From: Heligmosomoides polygyrus polygyrus
Taxonomy: Eukaryota; Nematoda; Chromadorea; Rhabditida; Heligmosomidae
NCBI GenBank assembly: GCA_947396885.1
Contig: OX377201.1
Span: 68,484,983-68,548,982, forward strand
Length of the DNA stretch: 64,000 nt
Direction of reading: 5' to 3'
Positions within the stretch are counted from its first letter, which is position 1. Each line of letters opens with the position of its first letter. The translations under genes and the position numbers were made by a program. A model generated the notes under the pieces. It saw nothing but the letters and a program-made list of their open reading frames with translations. It was not told where the DNA came from and did no database searches. Positions 19,208-31,200 of this stretch are shown in pieces.

Positions 19208-22195
19208 CGATGTGTTCCTCCACGTGGTGCCACTGGAAACTGCTCGCTCTGCGAGCTAGGCTAAGCAGGGACACTCGAATGCAGGCGACAGGCCCTTGTG
19301 ACAGGCCGGCCTACGAAGACCCATGTCACATCACATGGTTGATGACGTTACATGAGTATCGAGATAGTGCTACGGCGTCCGCGGGAGCCGACGCGCACTC
19401 GCAGAGCTGGGCGAGTGTGAGAAGTATGCGAGGGTCCCTGATGCGAGGACGGCATCGGGGGCGACTGAGCTAGTCCGAAAGTCCCGTAAGGTAAGCAGGA
19501 CCCGCGTGGCAACGCTGAATGTGTATACGTTGACGGACCGATTGTGCGAGTTGGTTGGAGCACTGGAGTGTAGAAGAGTTGATCTCTGTGTGGTGCAGAA
19601 GACGAGGTGGTCCTGCCGCAAGTCGAGGGACATAGGACGAGGCTTCAAGGCCGTTCTATGTCCCTCGACTGTACCCCTGGAAGTCTCAGGACCACCAGTG
19701 GAGTTGGAGTCATCGTCTCCGAACGATTTCGTGACTCAATTGTAAGCGTTGAACGCTTTGACGATCGATTGATGAAGATCGTTGTTGCCGCTAAGGAGCG
19801 ACTCTATCACTTCTTCTCTGCGTATGCTCCGCAGACTGGCTGCTCCGATCAAGCCAAGGATGAGGCCGATAGTGAGCGTATCCTTGAATATGCGGAATCG
19901 CATAACTTCACCATAGTGAACATCGTATTTCGTAAACGCGACTCCCACCTCATCTCATACTATAGTGCGAGCTCCAAGTCTCAGATAGATTTCGTCCTTA
20001 TGAAGGATCGCGACCGAAGTCATGTCACAGATGCGAAGGTTGTGCCGTATGAGACGGTCGCCCCTCAGCACCGACCGCTGATCTGCACCCTAAAGATCGC
20101 CGTTCCACGTTCCAAGGCAGAAGCAGGTCGAGCGATGCGGTGCACCGAGAATCAAGTGGTGGCGAATGAGAGAGAAGGAAGCAGCTGTGATTTCTCGCGT
20201 GCGGCTACCGACAGTCACAACTGTCGACGAAACCTGGAAGAAGGCTGCCGACGCGATACGTGAAGCTGCAAGGTTGGAGCTCGGCATCACGGTGCCTGGA
20301 CGACGCAAGGTCGAAAAGCAGACGTGGCTGTGGACAGATGACGTGAAAGCAAAAGTTCGAGAGAAGAAGTCGTTCCATCACGTGTTTCTCAGCGACAAGA
20401 CAGCCGATAACTGGCGAAAGTACCAAGAAGCGAGGAAAGCTGCAGAGAAGGCCGTGGCGTTGCAAAAGCCACTTATTATGGAGATGTCAACGAGAAGCTC
20501 GAATCGCGCGATGGTGATCGGTCTTTATACCGACTTGCTTAGAGCTGCCATCGCCAAACCGAGGATACTGAAAAGTTCTTTGGCATCAATGATGAGAGCG
20601 GCCATCTTCTGACAGACCGCAAAAAGGTGCTGAACCGACGGCGTGATTACTTTGAAGAAATTTCCACTATGGAACTTCCTCATCCGGCCATCCCTTCTGT
20701 GGCTTCTGTCCACGGTCCCGTTCACAAGATCACCGTGGAGGAGACAGAAGCGGCTCTGAGGAAGATGAGGCCAGGCAAAGCGACTGGGCCCGACGACGTG
20801 GCAACTGATCTGTGGAAGTCAAAGCTGTGGTACCCTGCTGAGTGGTTGGCGCAGTTCCTTAACCAGGTTGTGGCGGAGAAGAAGGTGCCTGAGTGTTGGC
20901 GCCAAAGCTCGACGATGCCGAATTGGAAGAAGGGCAGTCCTGCAGACTGCTCCAATTACCGTCCGATTCGCTTGCTCTCGCACAGCATGAAGATCTTTGA
21001 GCGAATTGTCGATGGTCGAATTCGTGACATCGTCCAGCTTTCCAGCAATCAGTGCGGTTTCGTAGCTGGCTGTGGCACCATTGATGCCATACATGCGCCT
21101 CCTGCTAGAGAAGCATCGCGAGAAACAGAGGCCAGTGCATATCGCCTTCCTCGACTTGGAGAAGGCCTTTGATCGCGCACCGCGTGAAGTGATATGCTGC
21201 GCCCTGCGGCAAGGTGGAGCTCCTGAAGAGCTCATAGAGTGGGTGTGAATTCTCTATTCTTGTCCAAAGAGCCGAGTTCAAGCTGCAGCTGGAACCTCGA
21301 TGGAGTTCTCCATCTCTGTCGGGGTACGCTAGGGTGTTGCCCACTCCTCGTTGTTGTCGTGATGGACGCCATTACACGAGATCTTCAGAAGCCAGTCCCC
21401 TGGACACTGCTTTATGCTGATGACGTAATGATCGCTAGCGAAAATAAAGGTGAACTCGAGCGAGAGGTACAAGCTTGGTGTGATCGCTTGGAGTGTTTTG
21501 GACTCAGATTGAACGTGAAGAAGACGGAGTATCTAACGACGGACGTTAATGAGTCCAGCTCCATCAAGGTTAACGCCATCGAGCTCCCACGCACTTCGGT
21601 TTTAAAGTACCTGGGATCAGCAGTAGCATCTGATGGCTATCTGATGATTGAAGTGAACTCACGCGTGAGTGCAGCGTGGTCCAAGTGGCGCTCGTTGACT
21701 GGCGTGCTCTACGATAGGAAGATACCGGAGCGCTTGAAGTCAAAAATATATAGAACTGTCTCCCGGGCGGTAGCGATGTACGGTGCTGAGTGTTGGCCTG
21801 CGACCAAGGAGGTTGAAACGCACCTCAGCGTCATGGAGACGAAGATGCTGCGCTGGACGGCTGGAGTCACGCGCATGGACCGCATCCGAAACTATGTCAA
21901 TCGGCAGAAGTTCGGTGTCGCGCCGATGGCTGACAAGATGCGCGAAGCTCGCTTACGATGGTACGGCCACGTTCTGTGTGGAAGGGAAGACAGCGTCCGC
22001 AAGATCTCCTTAACTTCGAGGTAATAGGAAAGCGGCCTAGAGGGCGTCCGAAGCAGCGCCGTCTGACACGTTACATATGGACTTGAAGGTTGCTGGTGTC
22101 TACCCTGATTTAGCGCTGGATCGGGAGAGGTGGCGTAATAACACCGGAATTGCGGACCCCGCTACGAAGCGGGACAGACGCTGAAGAAGAAAAAG
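19208..22195 (+). mobile_element. RTE-type non-LTR retrotransposon with exact 15-bp target duplication
   Basis: TGCATTTTGTCTTTG occurs exactly at 19193-19207 and 22196-22210, so the insertion limits are clear. The element starts CGATGTGTTCCTCCACG and ends GACGCTGAAGAAGAAAAAG. A copy at 27521 begins at the same 5' position, which suggests this is a full 5' end. Length is 2988 bp, shorter than typical because part of the endonuclease is deleted. Confidence 0.92.
19506..22190 (+). pseudogene. RTE endonuclease/reverse transcriptase, frameshifted
   Basis: Endonuclease pieces run from MATLNVYTLTDRLCELVGAL (19506) through FFSAYAPQTGCSDQAKDE and RKRDSHLISYYS to VAPQHRPLICTLKIA; the central part with the expected GDLNGHVG-type motif is deleted. 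The RT begins around 20627 (KMRPGKATGPDDV, then NYRPIRLLSHSMKIFERIV), shifts frame near 21090 (VHIAFLDLEKAFDRAPREV), and continues at 21239-22024 with YADDVMIAS and a C-terminal domain. Several frameshifts and stops prevent translation. The function in intact copies is target nicking and target-primed reverse transcription. Confidence 0.85.
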
Positions 22196-22210
22196 TGCAT
22201 TTTGTCTTTG

Positions 22211-22629
22211 AAACACAAGTAACCTAGGTCTCAATCGTTAAGCTCTTTTTCCTCTGTGCTGCTAATGTCATCCGTAAGAAACGCGCGTATCTAAAAGGCC
22301 GCTTTTCGGCATATACTAGAGATTGGAATGTGTTTTGAGTTTCTCAATTTTCACCCATTATTGTGTAGCGCATGTTGGACTGATGAATGGTAATAAGTGT
22401 AGTAAATTTGCAAATTAGACGACAAAATCCATAGGTCTAAAGGAAATTTCTTGCTAGTGCCAGAGCTGCACCATCAAAGATGTACCTTTTTCCTAGAACT
22501 TGAAAAATCTTTATGCAATAGACCACATGAAAACACCAGTTTTTGGGCAACTTTACTTGTGCATAATAACTGACGAAAAGCGGTCATCGGCTTGTACTCT
22601 TCTTTTTAATTTGATTTCTTTTATATATA
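22211..22629. other. Intervening host or old-element sequence
   Basis: Between the RTE and the palindromic mariner derivative there is no recognised coding sequence. It is probably part of the older hAT-type element proposed for 16240-25137. Confidence 0.35.
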
Positions 22630-24314
22630 TTGGGTTGTCCATAAGTCCTTGCCGTTTTTTCAACCATTCACTGCAGATTTCGCCGGCGGTCTCTTGCATA
22701 GCGCTACACAGCTTTTGAAAGAGAATGACTTGCTATATCAGAACATGTATTGCATTTTTTTTCGTCACGAATTTTCTCAATTTTTAGGTTGTTAAAGTGA
22801 AAAATCAAAAAAGTGAAGAAGTAGCCATTTGCGCGCTTGTTCTCTCCGCTTGGGTTTGTAATTTTTTGCGCAGTTTTTTTTTTACAGCGTTTGGACGAGA
22901 ATGTTCTGCACTATGAGAATACGTGTTGGTCCTATTTTCTCACTTGTCCTTCATTGTTTTTTAGGCCATCAAATTGGAACGTCCGAAGGAGAAGTTTTTT
23001 TGTTTGGAGTTATATGTCGTTCGCAAAGGAATGTCTCGCTCTACAGGAATTTGTGTCGTGTTTATTGATTTGATTTTTATTGAATATCAACAAAATGCCA
23101 AAAAGAGAAAATCGCCTTCACCAACAACTCCTTCCTTATTCAGTCTGTCTTGCCCAGTTTTATATGACACTCGAAAGTGGGTGTCTTGCTCTACCACAAC
23201 ATATGATTTGTTCTTCGGCAATTTAAATTTTTGCTAGTTTTCAGGTCATCAAAATGGAGTGCCAGGTCGACAAGGGTGAGCACTTTTGGCACCTTCTTTT
23301 CTTTGCTTTCAACCAAAGCTCTAGTGCGGCTAAGGCACTAGAATCCTGGATGACCGTACAAACACTAGTTCTCACCGCCAGCTACAATCCTGTGCAAAAA
23401 TCGTCGAGTATGTCCGTGTGATGAATGAACATCAGGAACCAGCGAGAAGCGATTGCTTACCTTCCTGCTTGTCCGTCGTCATTCATCACACGGACATATT
23501 CAACGATTTTTACACAGAATTGTAGCTGGTGATGAAAAATGGTGTTTGTACGGTCAACCAGGATTCTAGTGCCTTAGCCGCACTAAAGCCCTGGTTGAAA
23601 GCAAAGAGAAGAAATTGCCGGAAGTGCTCACCCTTGTCGACTTGGCACTCCATTTTGATGACCTGAAAATTAGCAAAAATTTAAACAACCGAAGAACAAA
23701 TCATATGCTTAGTCATATAAACCCACGAAACCCACTTTCAAGTATCATATAAAACTGAGTAAGACAGATTGAATAAGGAGAAGGAGTTGTTGGTGAAGAC
23801 GATTTTCTCTTTTTGGCATTTTGTTGACATTCGATAGAAATCAATAAACGCTACATAAATTCTTATAGAGCGAGACATTCCCTTCCGAGCGACATATATC
23901 TCCAAGCAAAAAAGTCCTACCACAGAGCAGGTGCTGTCGGTAAATATAAATATTCTTTTTCAGAAGTTCCAATTTGATGGCGTAAAAATCAATAAAGGAC
24001 AAGTGAGGAATTAGGACCAACACGTATTCTTGTAGTACAGAACATTTTCTTCCAAATGCTGTGAAAAACTGCGCAAAAAATTACAAACCTAAGCGGAGAG
24101 AACAAGTGCGCAAATGGCTACTTTTCTACTTTTTCACTTTCCACTTCAACGACCTAAAAATTGACAAAATTCATGATGAATAAAGAAATGCAATACATTT
24201 TCTGATAGAGCAAATCATTCTCTTTCAAAAGCTATGCAGCACTATGCAAGAGAATGCCGGCGAAATCTGCAGTGAATCGTTGAAAAAACGGCAAGGACTT
24301 ATGAGGCAACCTAA
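22630..24314. mobile_element. Palindromic mariner-derived foldback element, copy 1
   Basis: The left end TTGGGTTGTCC-ATAAGTCC and the right end, in reverse TTAGGTTGCCTCATAAGTCC, are bordered by TA. Almost the whole element is an inverted repeat with arms of roughly 800 bases, folding near 23450. In each arm, read outward from the fold, is HRIVAGDEKW-type mariner transposase core sequence (right arm about 23514-23552), so a transposase segment is duplicated head to head. Related copies lie at 25695-26767 and 40080-41688. Confidence 0.8.
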
Positions 24315-25287
24315 TATGTTCTCTACATCACATGTATGCTGATTGTGCTTCTCTCAAAAAAACTCCATAAGAACCCACGAAAAAAACGAAAAAGTTAAGC
24401 AAAATCGTTGACACAATAAAATTCAGTAAAACAAAGCAACGAGAGTACCAGGTCACGCTCTATCAACTAGGCGGTGGTCAAGATTGTGTTAACGCAAACC
24501 TACAATCATCACCTGATGCTACACGAAGAACCCAAAAAACCGGTTCAGCTTTCCGGAAAACTTGCGGGAAAGAGAGTTCTTCAATCCCTGTTTGGCTTCT
24601 TACTCTTATTTTTTACTTTATTAGTATTTCTTAGCGTTTTCTTCGCATGTTCTATGTTTTTTCAACTCCACTTGTGAAATAAATACCGCAAAAAAACTGT
24701 TAAAAACCGACCGGTTTGGAATTATGAAAAAGTATGTGTAGCAATTAAGAAACGGTCTAGAAAGACCAAAACTACCAAACGATTGCATAGAAAAGTGGGG
24801 AGCACGCAAATAATTTGGTCAATGAGCAAGGATCCAATTCAGTGTCAAATTCAATATTCACATTTTACATTTTTCAACAATTCTCGAAATATGAGGGCGA
24901 TATCGACTGCCTATTTCTACAGATTCAAATAAGGGTGTTCTTGGAATAGCAACGATACTGCGAAAGCTCACCCAAAAAATTCGCCCAAAATGCATTTCCA
25001 TGAAAAAGAAGTAAAATTTCAAAAGTGGTACGTAAATGTAGTTAATGCAATTTAACGGAAATTTTCGTCCTTACGTTTCGATAAAAACTTTTAACAAAAA
25101 TGCCGGTAAAACGTTAATCGCCAAACGCACACCCCTGACCAGGGCCACGCCTGGAAGAAAACTTACTAGGAGATGCAAGCCGCCTAGAGGCCTGAATAAT
25201 TCACGAGACGGCCCTCTTTTAAAACCAAGCACAATACGACCTGCGTATAATTCTCAAACTCAAGCACAACCTTGTGCTAAGGAGATA

Positions 25288-27520
25288 TTTATTTATTTAT
25301 TTATTCAAGACATGGGCCGTAGTGACATGTAGAAATACGTTGTTAAAAACAACATCCTAGAAGTGACAATAAATTACAGTGAAAAACATCCGATGAGTCT
25401 CCATGTCCTCCCGCCCCCAACCTCGGCATTGTTGTGAAACTGTTTTCATGTCCATCTGTGAAACGAGATAAGCTATCAGTAAGCAGTGATCTCGTTCCAT
25501 TTGCACCGCACTGCGAGCTGTGAAAATGACCAGGATAGACGTGCTACTCTCAATATCATAAATGGCACGGTATCCAGTCCACTTGACAACCTCGTAGCCC
25601 AGAAGAGCTTCAAAACATCCGATGAGATTAATTGCAAACATAGAGAGTAGATTGTTGAAGCCACGCAGAGGTAGACCCAAGGCATCTAGATTTATTAGGT
25701 TATCTCATAAGTCCTCGCCGTTTTTTTCAACGATTCACTGCAGATTTCGCCGGCGGTCTCTTGCATAGCGCTGCATAGCTTTCGAAAGAGAATGATTTGC
25801 TCTATCAGAAAATGTATTGCATTTCTTTTTTCATCATGAATTTTGTCAATTTTTAGGTCGTTGAAGTGGAAAGTGAAAAAGTGAAAAAGTAGCCATTTGC
25901 GCACTTGTTCTCTCCGCTTAAGTTTGTAATTTTTTGCACAGTTTTTTATAACGTTTAGAAGACAATGTTCTGTACTACAAGAATATGTGTTAGTGCTATT
26001 TGCTCATTTGTCCTTTATTGATTTTTAGGTCACCAAATTGGGAATTCCGACTTTTCCGCCCGAATTTTTACCAAAACTCCGGTTCTGTGGTTGATCTTTT
26101 TTTGCATGATGTAATATGTCGTTTGGAAGAGGATGCCTTGCTCAGTAAGAATCTGTGTTGCGTTTATTGGTTTATTGGATTTTATTCGAATATCAACAAC
26201 TGAAGAAGGAGAAGGAGTTGTTGGAGAAGACGATTATTCTCTTTTTGGCATTTTGTTGACATTCAATAGAAATTAATAAACGCGACACAGGTTCTTATAG
26301 AGCAAGACATTTTCTTGCGAATGACATATAACACCAACCCAAAAAGTCCAATCACAGAACAGGAGCTGTCGGCAAAAACAACCATCCTCCTTCGGACTTC
26401 CCAATTTGATGGCCTAAAAATCAATAAAGGACAAGTGAGAAAATAGACCAACATATATTCTTGTAGTACAGAACATTGTCTTCCAAGCTCTATAAAAAAC
26501 TGCGCAAAAAATTACAAACCTAAGCGGAGAGAACAATTGCGCAAATGGCTACTTTTCTACTTTTTATGGCTACTTTTTCACTTTTTCACTTTTCACTTCA
26601 ACGACCTAAAAATTGACAATACTCATGATGAAAAAAGAAACGCAATACATGCTTTGATAGAGCAATTCATTCTCTTTCGAAAGCTATGTAGCGCTATGCA
26701 AGAGACCGCCGACGAAATCTGCAGTGAATCGTTGAAAAAAACGGCGAGGACTTATGGGACAACCTAATACATTCAAAATAAGGCTAAACTCCCTTATGCT
26801 CCTGTAGGTGAAGAAGGTTGTTCTAGCTCGCGATTTTACAAACGAAACATTGAGTCTGAGTTTGCACCTCTTATTCTTACCAAAGATGCACCAAAAAGTA
26901 GAGAAAAACACTTTTTGAACAACACAAGATGATTGAGTATTACATTTCTACTGTAAAGCTTGGTGAAGACAACACTTTGGCTCTCTCTCTCAACACTACA
27001 CTTGGTACCTGGTAGTAACTGATGCCGCAGCATCTCATCAAAAGCGTACGAGTAAAGGTGTTTTGATCGCTCTCCAGAAGTCTAATGTCTTTTTCTTTCA
27101 GGTTTTGAAGACAGTGGTTCCGCACTCTGCGATGGCCTTTGTATATGTCTTATATGCTCGAAGAAGAATATGAGGATCTCTACTTCTCAAAATCTTGACA
27201 AGGATGTAGATGCGACAGTCAGACTTTTTAACCAATGCTTTGTAGTGCAGGTCGAACCTCAAATCCCTAAACATCAAGAAACCTAGGTCACGAACGTTAT
27301 TTACTTACTGCACAGTGACAACTCTCAGTTCATATGCAGGGTTTCCTCCGGCGCGCTCCAATAATGAAACAATGCGATTCTTTTGCTGCCAGTTCACATC
27401 ATTCAGTTCAGGAATCTTTATATTATAGTTCACCGCTGCTTGAATTGAATCTGTGTCATCTGTCTTCTCAATGGTCTTGTAAATATTAATGTCGTCGGCG
27501 TACATCTTGCAAACGGTGGC
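25288..27520 (-). mobile_element. CR1/Jockey-like non-LTR retrotransposon fragment
   Basis: On the minus strand, CKMYADDINIYKTIEKTDD (about 27520-27465) is a reverse-transcriptase palm box. It is followed by DLRFDLHYKALVKKSDCR- and ILLRAYKTYTKAIAECG-type connection sequence and by a RLLESDQNTFTRTLLMRCCG segment. Frames are broken. The 3' end on this strand has an (AAAT)n tail at about 25288-25305. A palindromic mariner derivative interrupts it at 25695-26767, and the RTE at 27521 cuts off the upstream part. Confidence 0.65.
25695..26767. mobile_element. Palindromic mariner-derived foldback element, copy 2
   Basis: The ends are TTAGGTTATCTCATAAGTCC and, in reverse, TTAGGTTGTCCCATAAGTCC, with TA on both sides (25693-25694 and 26768-26769). 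The arms match over most of the 1073 bp. The copy lacks the central transposase segment seen in copies 1 and 3. Confidence 0.85.
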
Positions 27521-27587
27521 GATGTCTGCTCCTCCACGTAGTGCCACTGGAACCTGCTCGCTCTGCTAGCTGAGCTACAAGCACGAT

Positions 27588-28065
27588 TCCGCCATACGGC
27601 CACAAAATCTACACCGTAACTTTAGACGTCGGGTGAGACGTGCTTTGTGCAATCGTAGAACCAGACATGGGAAGGAACTCCAGGGCGTGTACAATCCAAG
27701 CTGCTAGTGTTCTGACTGCTTTTAGTCGCTGTCGGCGGCTGGGTTCTGCACTCTTCGTGCGGCGATGCGCATACGGCTGGAAAATGTGCAAAATACGCAC
27801 CAAGACCACGTGCTCGACAAGAAACCTAAATCCCGTGTAGTCACCTCGAATGTAAGTATGCCGCAACACAGGAGAGTCGAACCCCCGACCTTCCTCGCAA
27901 GAAGCGACCGCCTAAGCCACTCCACCAGGACCCGCTTGCACGTAGAGAACCATCGCATGCACACAAGACATCGATCGAATTCCAACTCCGACGCCGACGC
28001 GCGATCTCTAAGCTAGGAGGCGCGGACAGCAAGGGATTACGGTGTAGAAATTGTGACCGTATGGC
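27588..28065. mobile_element. Inverted-end repeat with tRNA-like segment, inserted in RTE
   Basis: The left end GATTCCGCCATACGGCC...ACACCGTAA and the right end TTACGGTGTAGAAATTGTGA...GGCGAAATC are inverse over about 35 bases. RTE sequence CTCTGCTAGCTGAGC is imperfectly repeated as CTCTGCTAAGCTAAGC on the other side, which could be a target duplication of about 15 bases. It could be a retroposed short element or a cut-and-paste element. Confidence 0.55.
27868..27945 (-). repeat. tRNA-like segment
   Basis: Read on the minus strand: GTGGAGTGGCTTAGGCGG, then TCTTGCGAGGAAGGTC and the B-box GGGGGTTCGACTCTCC. The upstream box resembles a leucine/serine-type tRNA D arm, but a complete cloverleaf is not formed. 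Similar segments occur in the arms of the 34098-35670 element. Confidence 0.5.
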
Positions 28066-28599
28066 GAAATCATTTCTCTGCTAAGCTAAGCACGGACACT
28101 CAATTTCAGGCAACAGGCCCTTGTGACAGGCCGACCTACGAAGACCCATGTCACATCAAATGGTGTATGAATGTTCACGTTTATCGAGATAGTGCTATGG
28201 TGTCCGCAAAAGCCGACGTGCACTCGCAGAGCTCTGCGAGTGTGAGAAGTATGCGAGGGTCCCTGATGCGAGGACGGCATCGGTGGGCAACTGAACTAAT
28301 CCGAAAGTTCGGTTACATGAGCAGGACCCGCTACGCTGAATGGGTACCAGCGGTGTGCGTTTCCGTTAAATCATTAAATTTCGGTAAAAAGTAGAAAGTC
28401 GCTGCATAGTACTGTTTCAACTGAAAAATATTAGTGGGACCGTTTTAGATACCATCTTAACAACAGGTGGGCGCTTTCAAATCAAACTTTTGAAACCTTT
28501 TTGAATTTTGACAACATTCCAAATCAAACGTCTTCAAAATTATTACTGAAATAGCTCCCAGCTTCTCTCTTCTTAAAACCTCGGCATTGTAAGTTGTTA

Positions 28600-29735
28600 C
28601 TGTTAGTATATTTGTGCCACACGAGGTTTTTAGGTGAGCAAATTTATTAAGCAGGGCCTGACGTTTCGACGTTCCGTCGTCTTCAGAGGCCTAAACATGG
28701 TGTGAAGGTTAGATTTGCGCTCTACCCCATCAAGCGCCTCAACCACTCTAGCATTTTCGACCTACTTCTAAAACACCCGAAGAGACCAAATAAGAGGACG
28801 AACTCACCAATGTCCACCGTTGAGGGCATATGTTCGCCCTGTGACCAGTAGAGGCGAATGAACCACACTGCGGATACCGCTCTCTGATCATTCTACACTT
28901 CACAATGAGGCACAAACGGCAAGAAGTCACTTGTTACGGCTAGACACTCATTTCGGTTGTTCATTACTGGATTCTTCGTAAAAATCCAGAACGCTTCCAA
29001 AGCTTTTCGTGATGAGATATCACTATCAATGGCCAATATTGTACATTTCACCTCGTAGTCGTTTCCGTCATGCGCATCAATTCTGTGTCTTCCAAGTGGG
29101 CTGGATTGCAATCCACGTCTTTTGCTGGCTAAGTGTTCTTTTATGCGAACGGCCAGAGCTCTTCCGTTTCCCCAATGTATTTTGCGTTACAGCTCAAACA
29201 CTCGATTTGATAAATTGCTCCTGTCTTCGAGCAATCGCCAAAGCTACCGTTTTGTTCCCAGGAACGTTTACCAATACAACATCGTCCTGCAGCTGGCTGC
29301 GTTCTAACAAGAACTCTTTGAATGTCAGCAGTAACTCTGTCGGAGATGAAGGGAAGAACGAGAGGCATCTTATCAATCCGAGGTCGATCTCGACGATTAT
29401 TGTGAGATCCTCGTTGGTGACCTGATACCGCGTAGCCATTCGAGACGGCTATACTTGCAGCTAGTCGCAATGATTCTTGTCGTTCATTAGGTCCTGTACA
29501 CATCTTTACTGCCGTTCGGAACATGTCGCTTACAACAGCCCGTTTCACAGAAGTAAGATGTGCAGACCTGGCGTGAATCAAGATGTTCTTAAAGCTGGTT
29601 TGCGGTACCATTTCACGCTAACTTCCCCGCCGGACACTTTAATTTGCATGTTGAGATAGGTGAGCCAACCATTATTCGGTGTCTCCCGAGTAAACCTAAT
29701 GTACTGAGACTGAAAGCTGTCGAAATAATTTTCAA
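28600..29735 (-). mobile_element. Penelope-like element fragment (RT end plus GIY-YIG)
   Basis: On the minus strand, YIRFTRETPNNGWLTYLN (about 29730-29675), then SVKRAVVSDMFRTAVKMC, then GDCSKTGAIYQIECLSCNAK and YIGETEE, then RKALEAFWIFTKNPVM (about 29000-28955) align in order with the Penelope-like protein at 50398-51555. The reverse-transcriptase core is missing and a frameshift or stop separates the parts near 29140. The fragment ends in a hammerhead-like motif at 28655-28691. Confidence 0.75.
28655..28691 (-). ncRNA. Hammerhead-ribozyme-like motif, best conserved copy
   Basis: Read on the minus strand: GGCCT, CTGAAGA, GACG-GAA-CGTC (stem II), GAAA, CGTC, AGGCC. GGCCT pairs perfectly with AGGCC as a 5-bp stem I. 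Both conserved core blocks (CUGANGA and GAAA) are intact, and the C before AGGCC is a permitted cleavage base. Stem III is only the self-complementary ACGT, as in the copy at 17442. It lies beyond the 3' end of a Penelope-like fragment. Catalytic activity is inference. Confidence 0.65.
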
Positions 29736-31148
29736 TAACTTAGTAATTCAATTTGGAATGCGTTCGTTTTCATTTGAAAGGTGTCCAGCTTGATTTCAAA
29801 AGTTATCGAAATTCAAGAAGAAGAAGGTTCAAAGGTTTCATTTGAAATTGCCCACCTGTCGTGAAGATAGTACATAAAACGGTCCCACTGCTATTTTTCG
29901 GTTTAAACAATAGTACGAAGACATCTATGCTTTTTAACGAAATTTAACTTAACGGAAACGTACATCCCTGTTGAGTACGTTGACGGGCCGCTCGTGCGAG
30001 TTGGTTGAAGCACTGAAGCGAAGAAGAGTTGATCTCTGTGCGGTGCACGAGACGAGGTGGTCTTGCTGCAAGTCAAGGGACATAGAAAGAAATTTCAAGG
30101 CCGTGACGTCGCCGCTAAGGAGCGACACCCTGACATCTTCTCTGAGTATGCTCCGCAGACTGGCTGCTCCAATCAAGTTAAGGATGAGTTTTCAAGCCTG
30201 CTTGATGAGAAGACAGCAAACGTAGCGTCGTCAGATGTCATCATAGACGCTGGTGACCTTATTGCGCACGTAGGTGCTATGAAGGACGCGTACAGTTGTC
30301 ATGGTAGATTCGGTTAAGGGTCGCGTAACGCAGATGGTGAGCGTATCCTTGAGCATGCGGAATCGCAAAACCTAACTGTAGTAAACACTGTGTTTCGCAA
30401 ACGTGACTCCCACCTAATTTCGTTCTATAGTGGGAATACCAGAACTCATGGTCAGATAAACTTTGTTATTGTGAAAGATCGCGACCGAAGTCTTGTCACA
30501 GATGCGAAAATCGTGGCGTACGAGGCGCCACAGCATCGACCAATAATCTGCACTTCAAGAATCGCCTCTCTGAGGCTGAAGCAGATCAAGCTATGCTGTG
30601 CAACAAGAATCAGGTGGTGGCGAGTGAAAAGGACGGAAGCAGCTGTGATTTCTCGCGTGCGGTTACCGACAGTCACAACTGTCGGCTGAACTTAGAAGAA
30701 AGCAACCGACGGGGTACATTAAGCTGCACAGTCGGAACTCGGCATTACAAAACCTGGACGACGCCAGGTTGACAAAGCAGGAATGGCTGTCGGCAGATGA
30801 CGTGAAAGCTAAAGTTCGAGAGAAGTCGCTATATCACGAGTTTCGCGGCGAAAAGGCGCCCGATAACTGGCGGAAGCACCAAGAAACGAGGAAAGCTGCA
30901 AAGAAGGCCGTGGCTGTTGCAAAAGTCACTCGTTATGAAGATGTTCAATAGAACTCGAGTTACGCGATGGCGAGCGGTATCTGCACCGGCTTGCTAAAGA
31001 TCGCCATCGGCAGACCGAGGTTATTGAGAAGTTTTCGGCATCAATGATGTGAACGGCCATCCTCTTATGGAACGCAAGAAGTCATTGAAGCGATGGCGCG
31101 GTTATTTAGAAAAAATCTCTACTGTAGAATTTCCTCATCCAGCCATCC

Positions 31149-31200
31149 CTTTTTTTCCAGCCATTTTTTCCAGCCATTTCCAGCCATCCAGCCATTTTTC
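31149..31200 (+). repeat. Short tandem repeat CCAGCCATTT
   Basis: Four to five variants of CCAGCCATTTTTT lie at the point where RTE sequence stops and the 31194-32999 inverted-repeat element begins. Confidence 0.75.

Larger units (their letters stand above)
16240..25137. mobile_element. Probable hAT-type element with four nested insertions
   Basis: The left end CAGGGGTCTGTGTTAATT and the right end ACGCACACCCCTG are inverse matches, and both are followed inward by AACG/GGTAAA-type motifs. Flanking octamers GTCGGGGC and ACCAGGGC agree at five of eight positions, so the pairing is tentative. Removing the Penelope fragment (16546-17522), mariner (17595-18839), RTE (19208-22195) and palindromic mariner (22630-24314) leaves about 2 kb, close to the 2.1 kb element at 55881-57980. 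Confidence 0.45.
28348..29970. mobile_element. CAGGG-type hAT-like element with about 220-bp inverted ends
   Basis: The left end CAGCGGTGTGCGTTTCCG and the right end, in reverse CAGGGATGTACGTTTCCG, continue as matching arms to about 28570 and 29740, including GTGGGACCGTTTTA and ACAGGTGGGC. Flanking octamers ATGGGTAC and TTGAGTAC agree at six of eight positions, and comparison with the uninterrupted RTE at 19514-19535 shows that the insertion split the sequence before GTTGACGG. A Penelope-like fragment occupies the centre. Confidence 0.75.
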
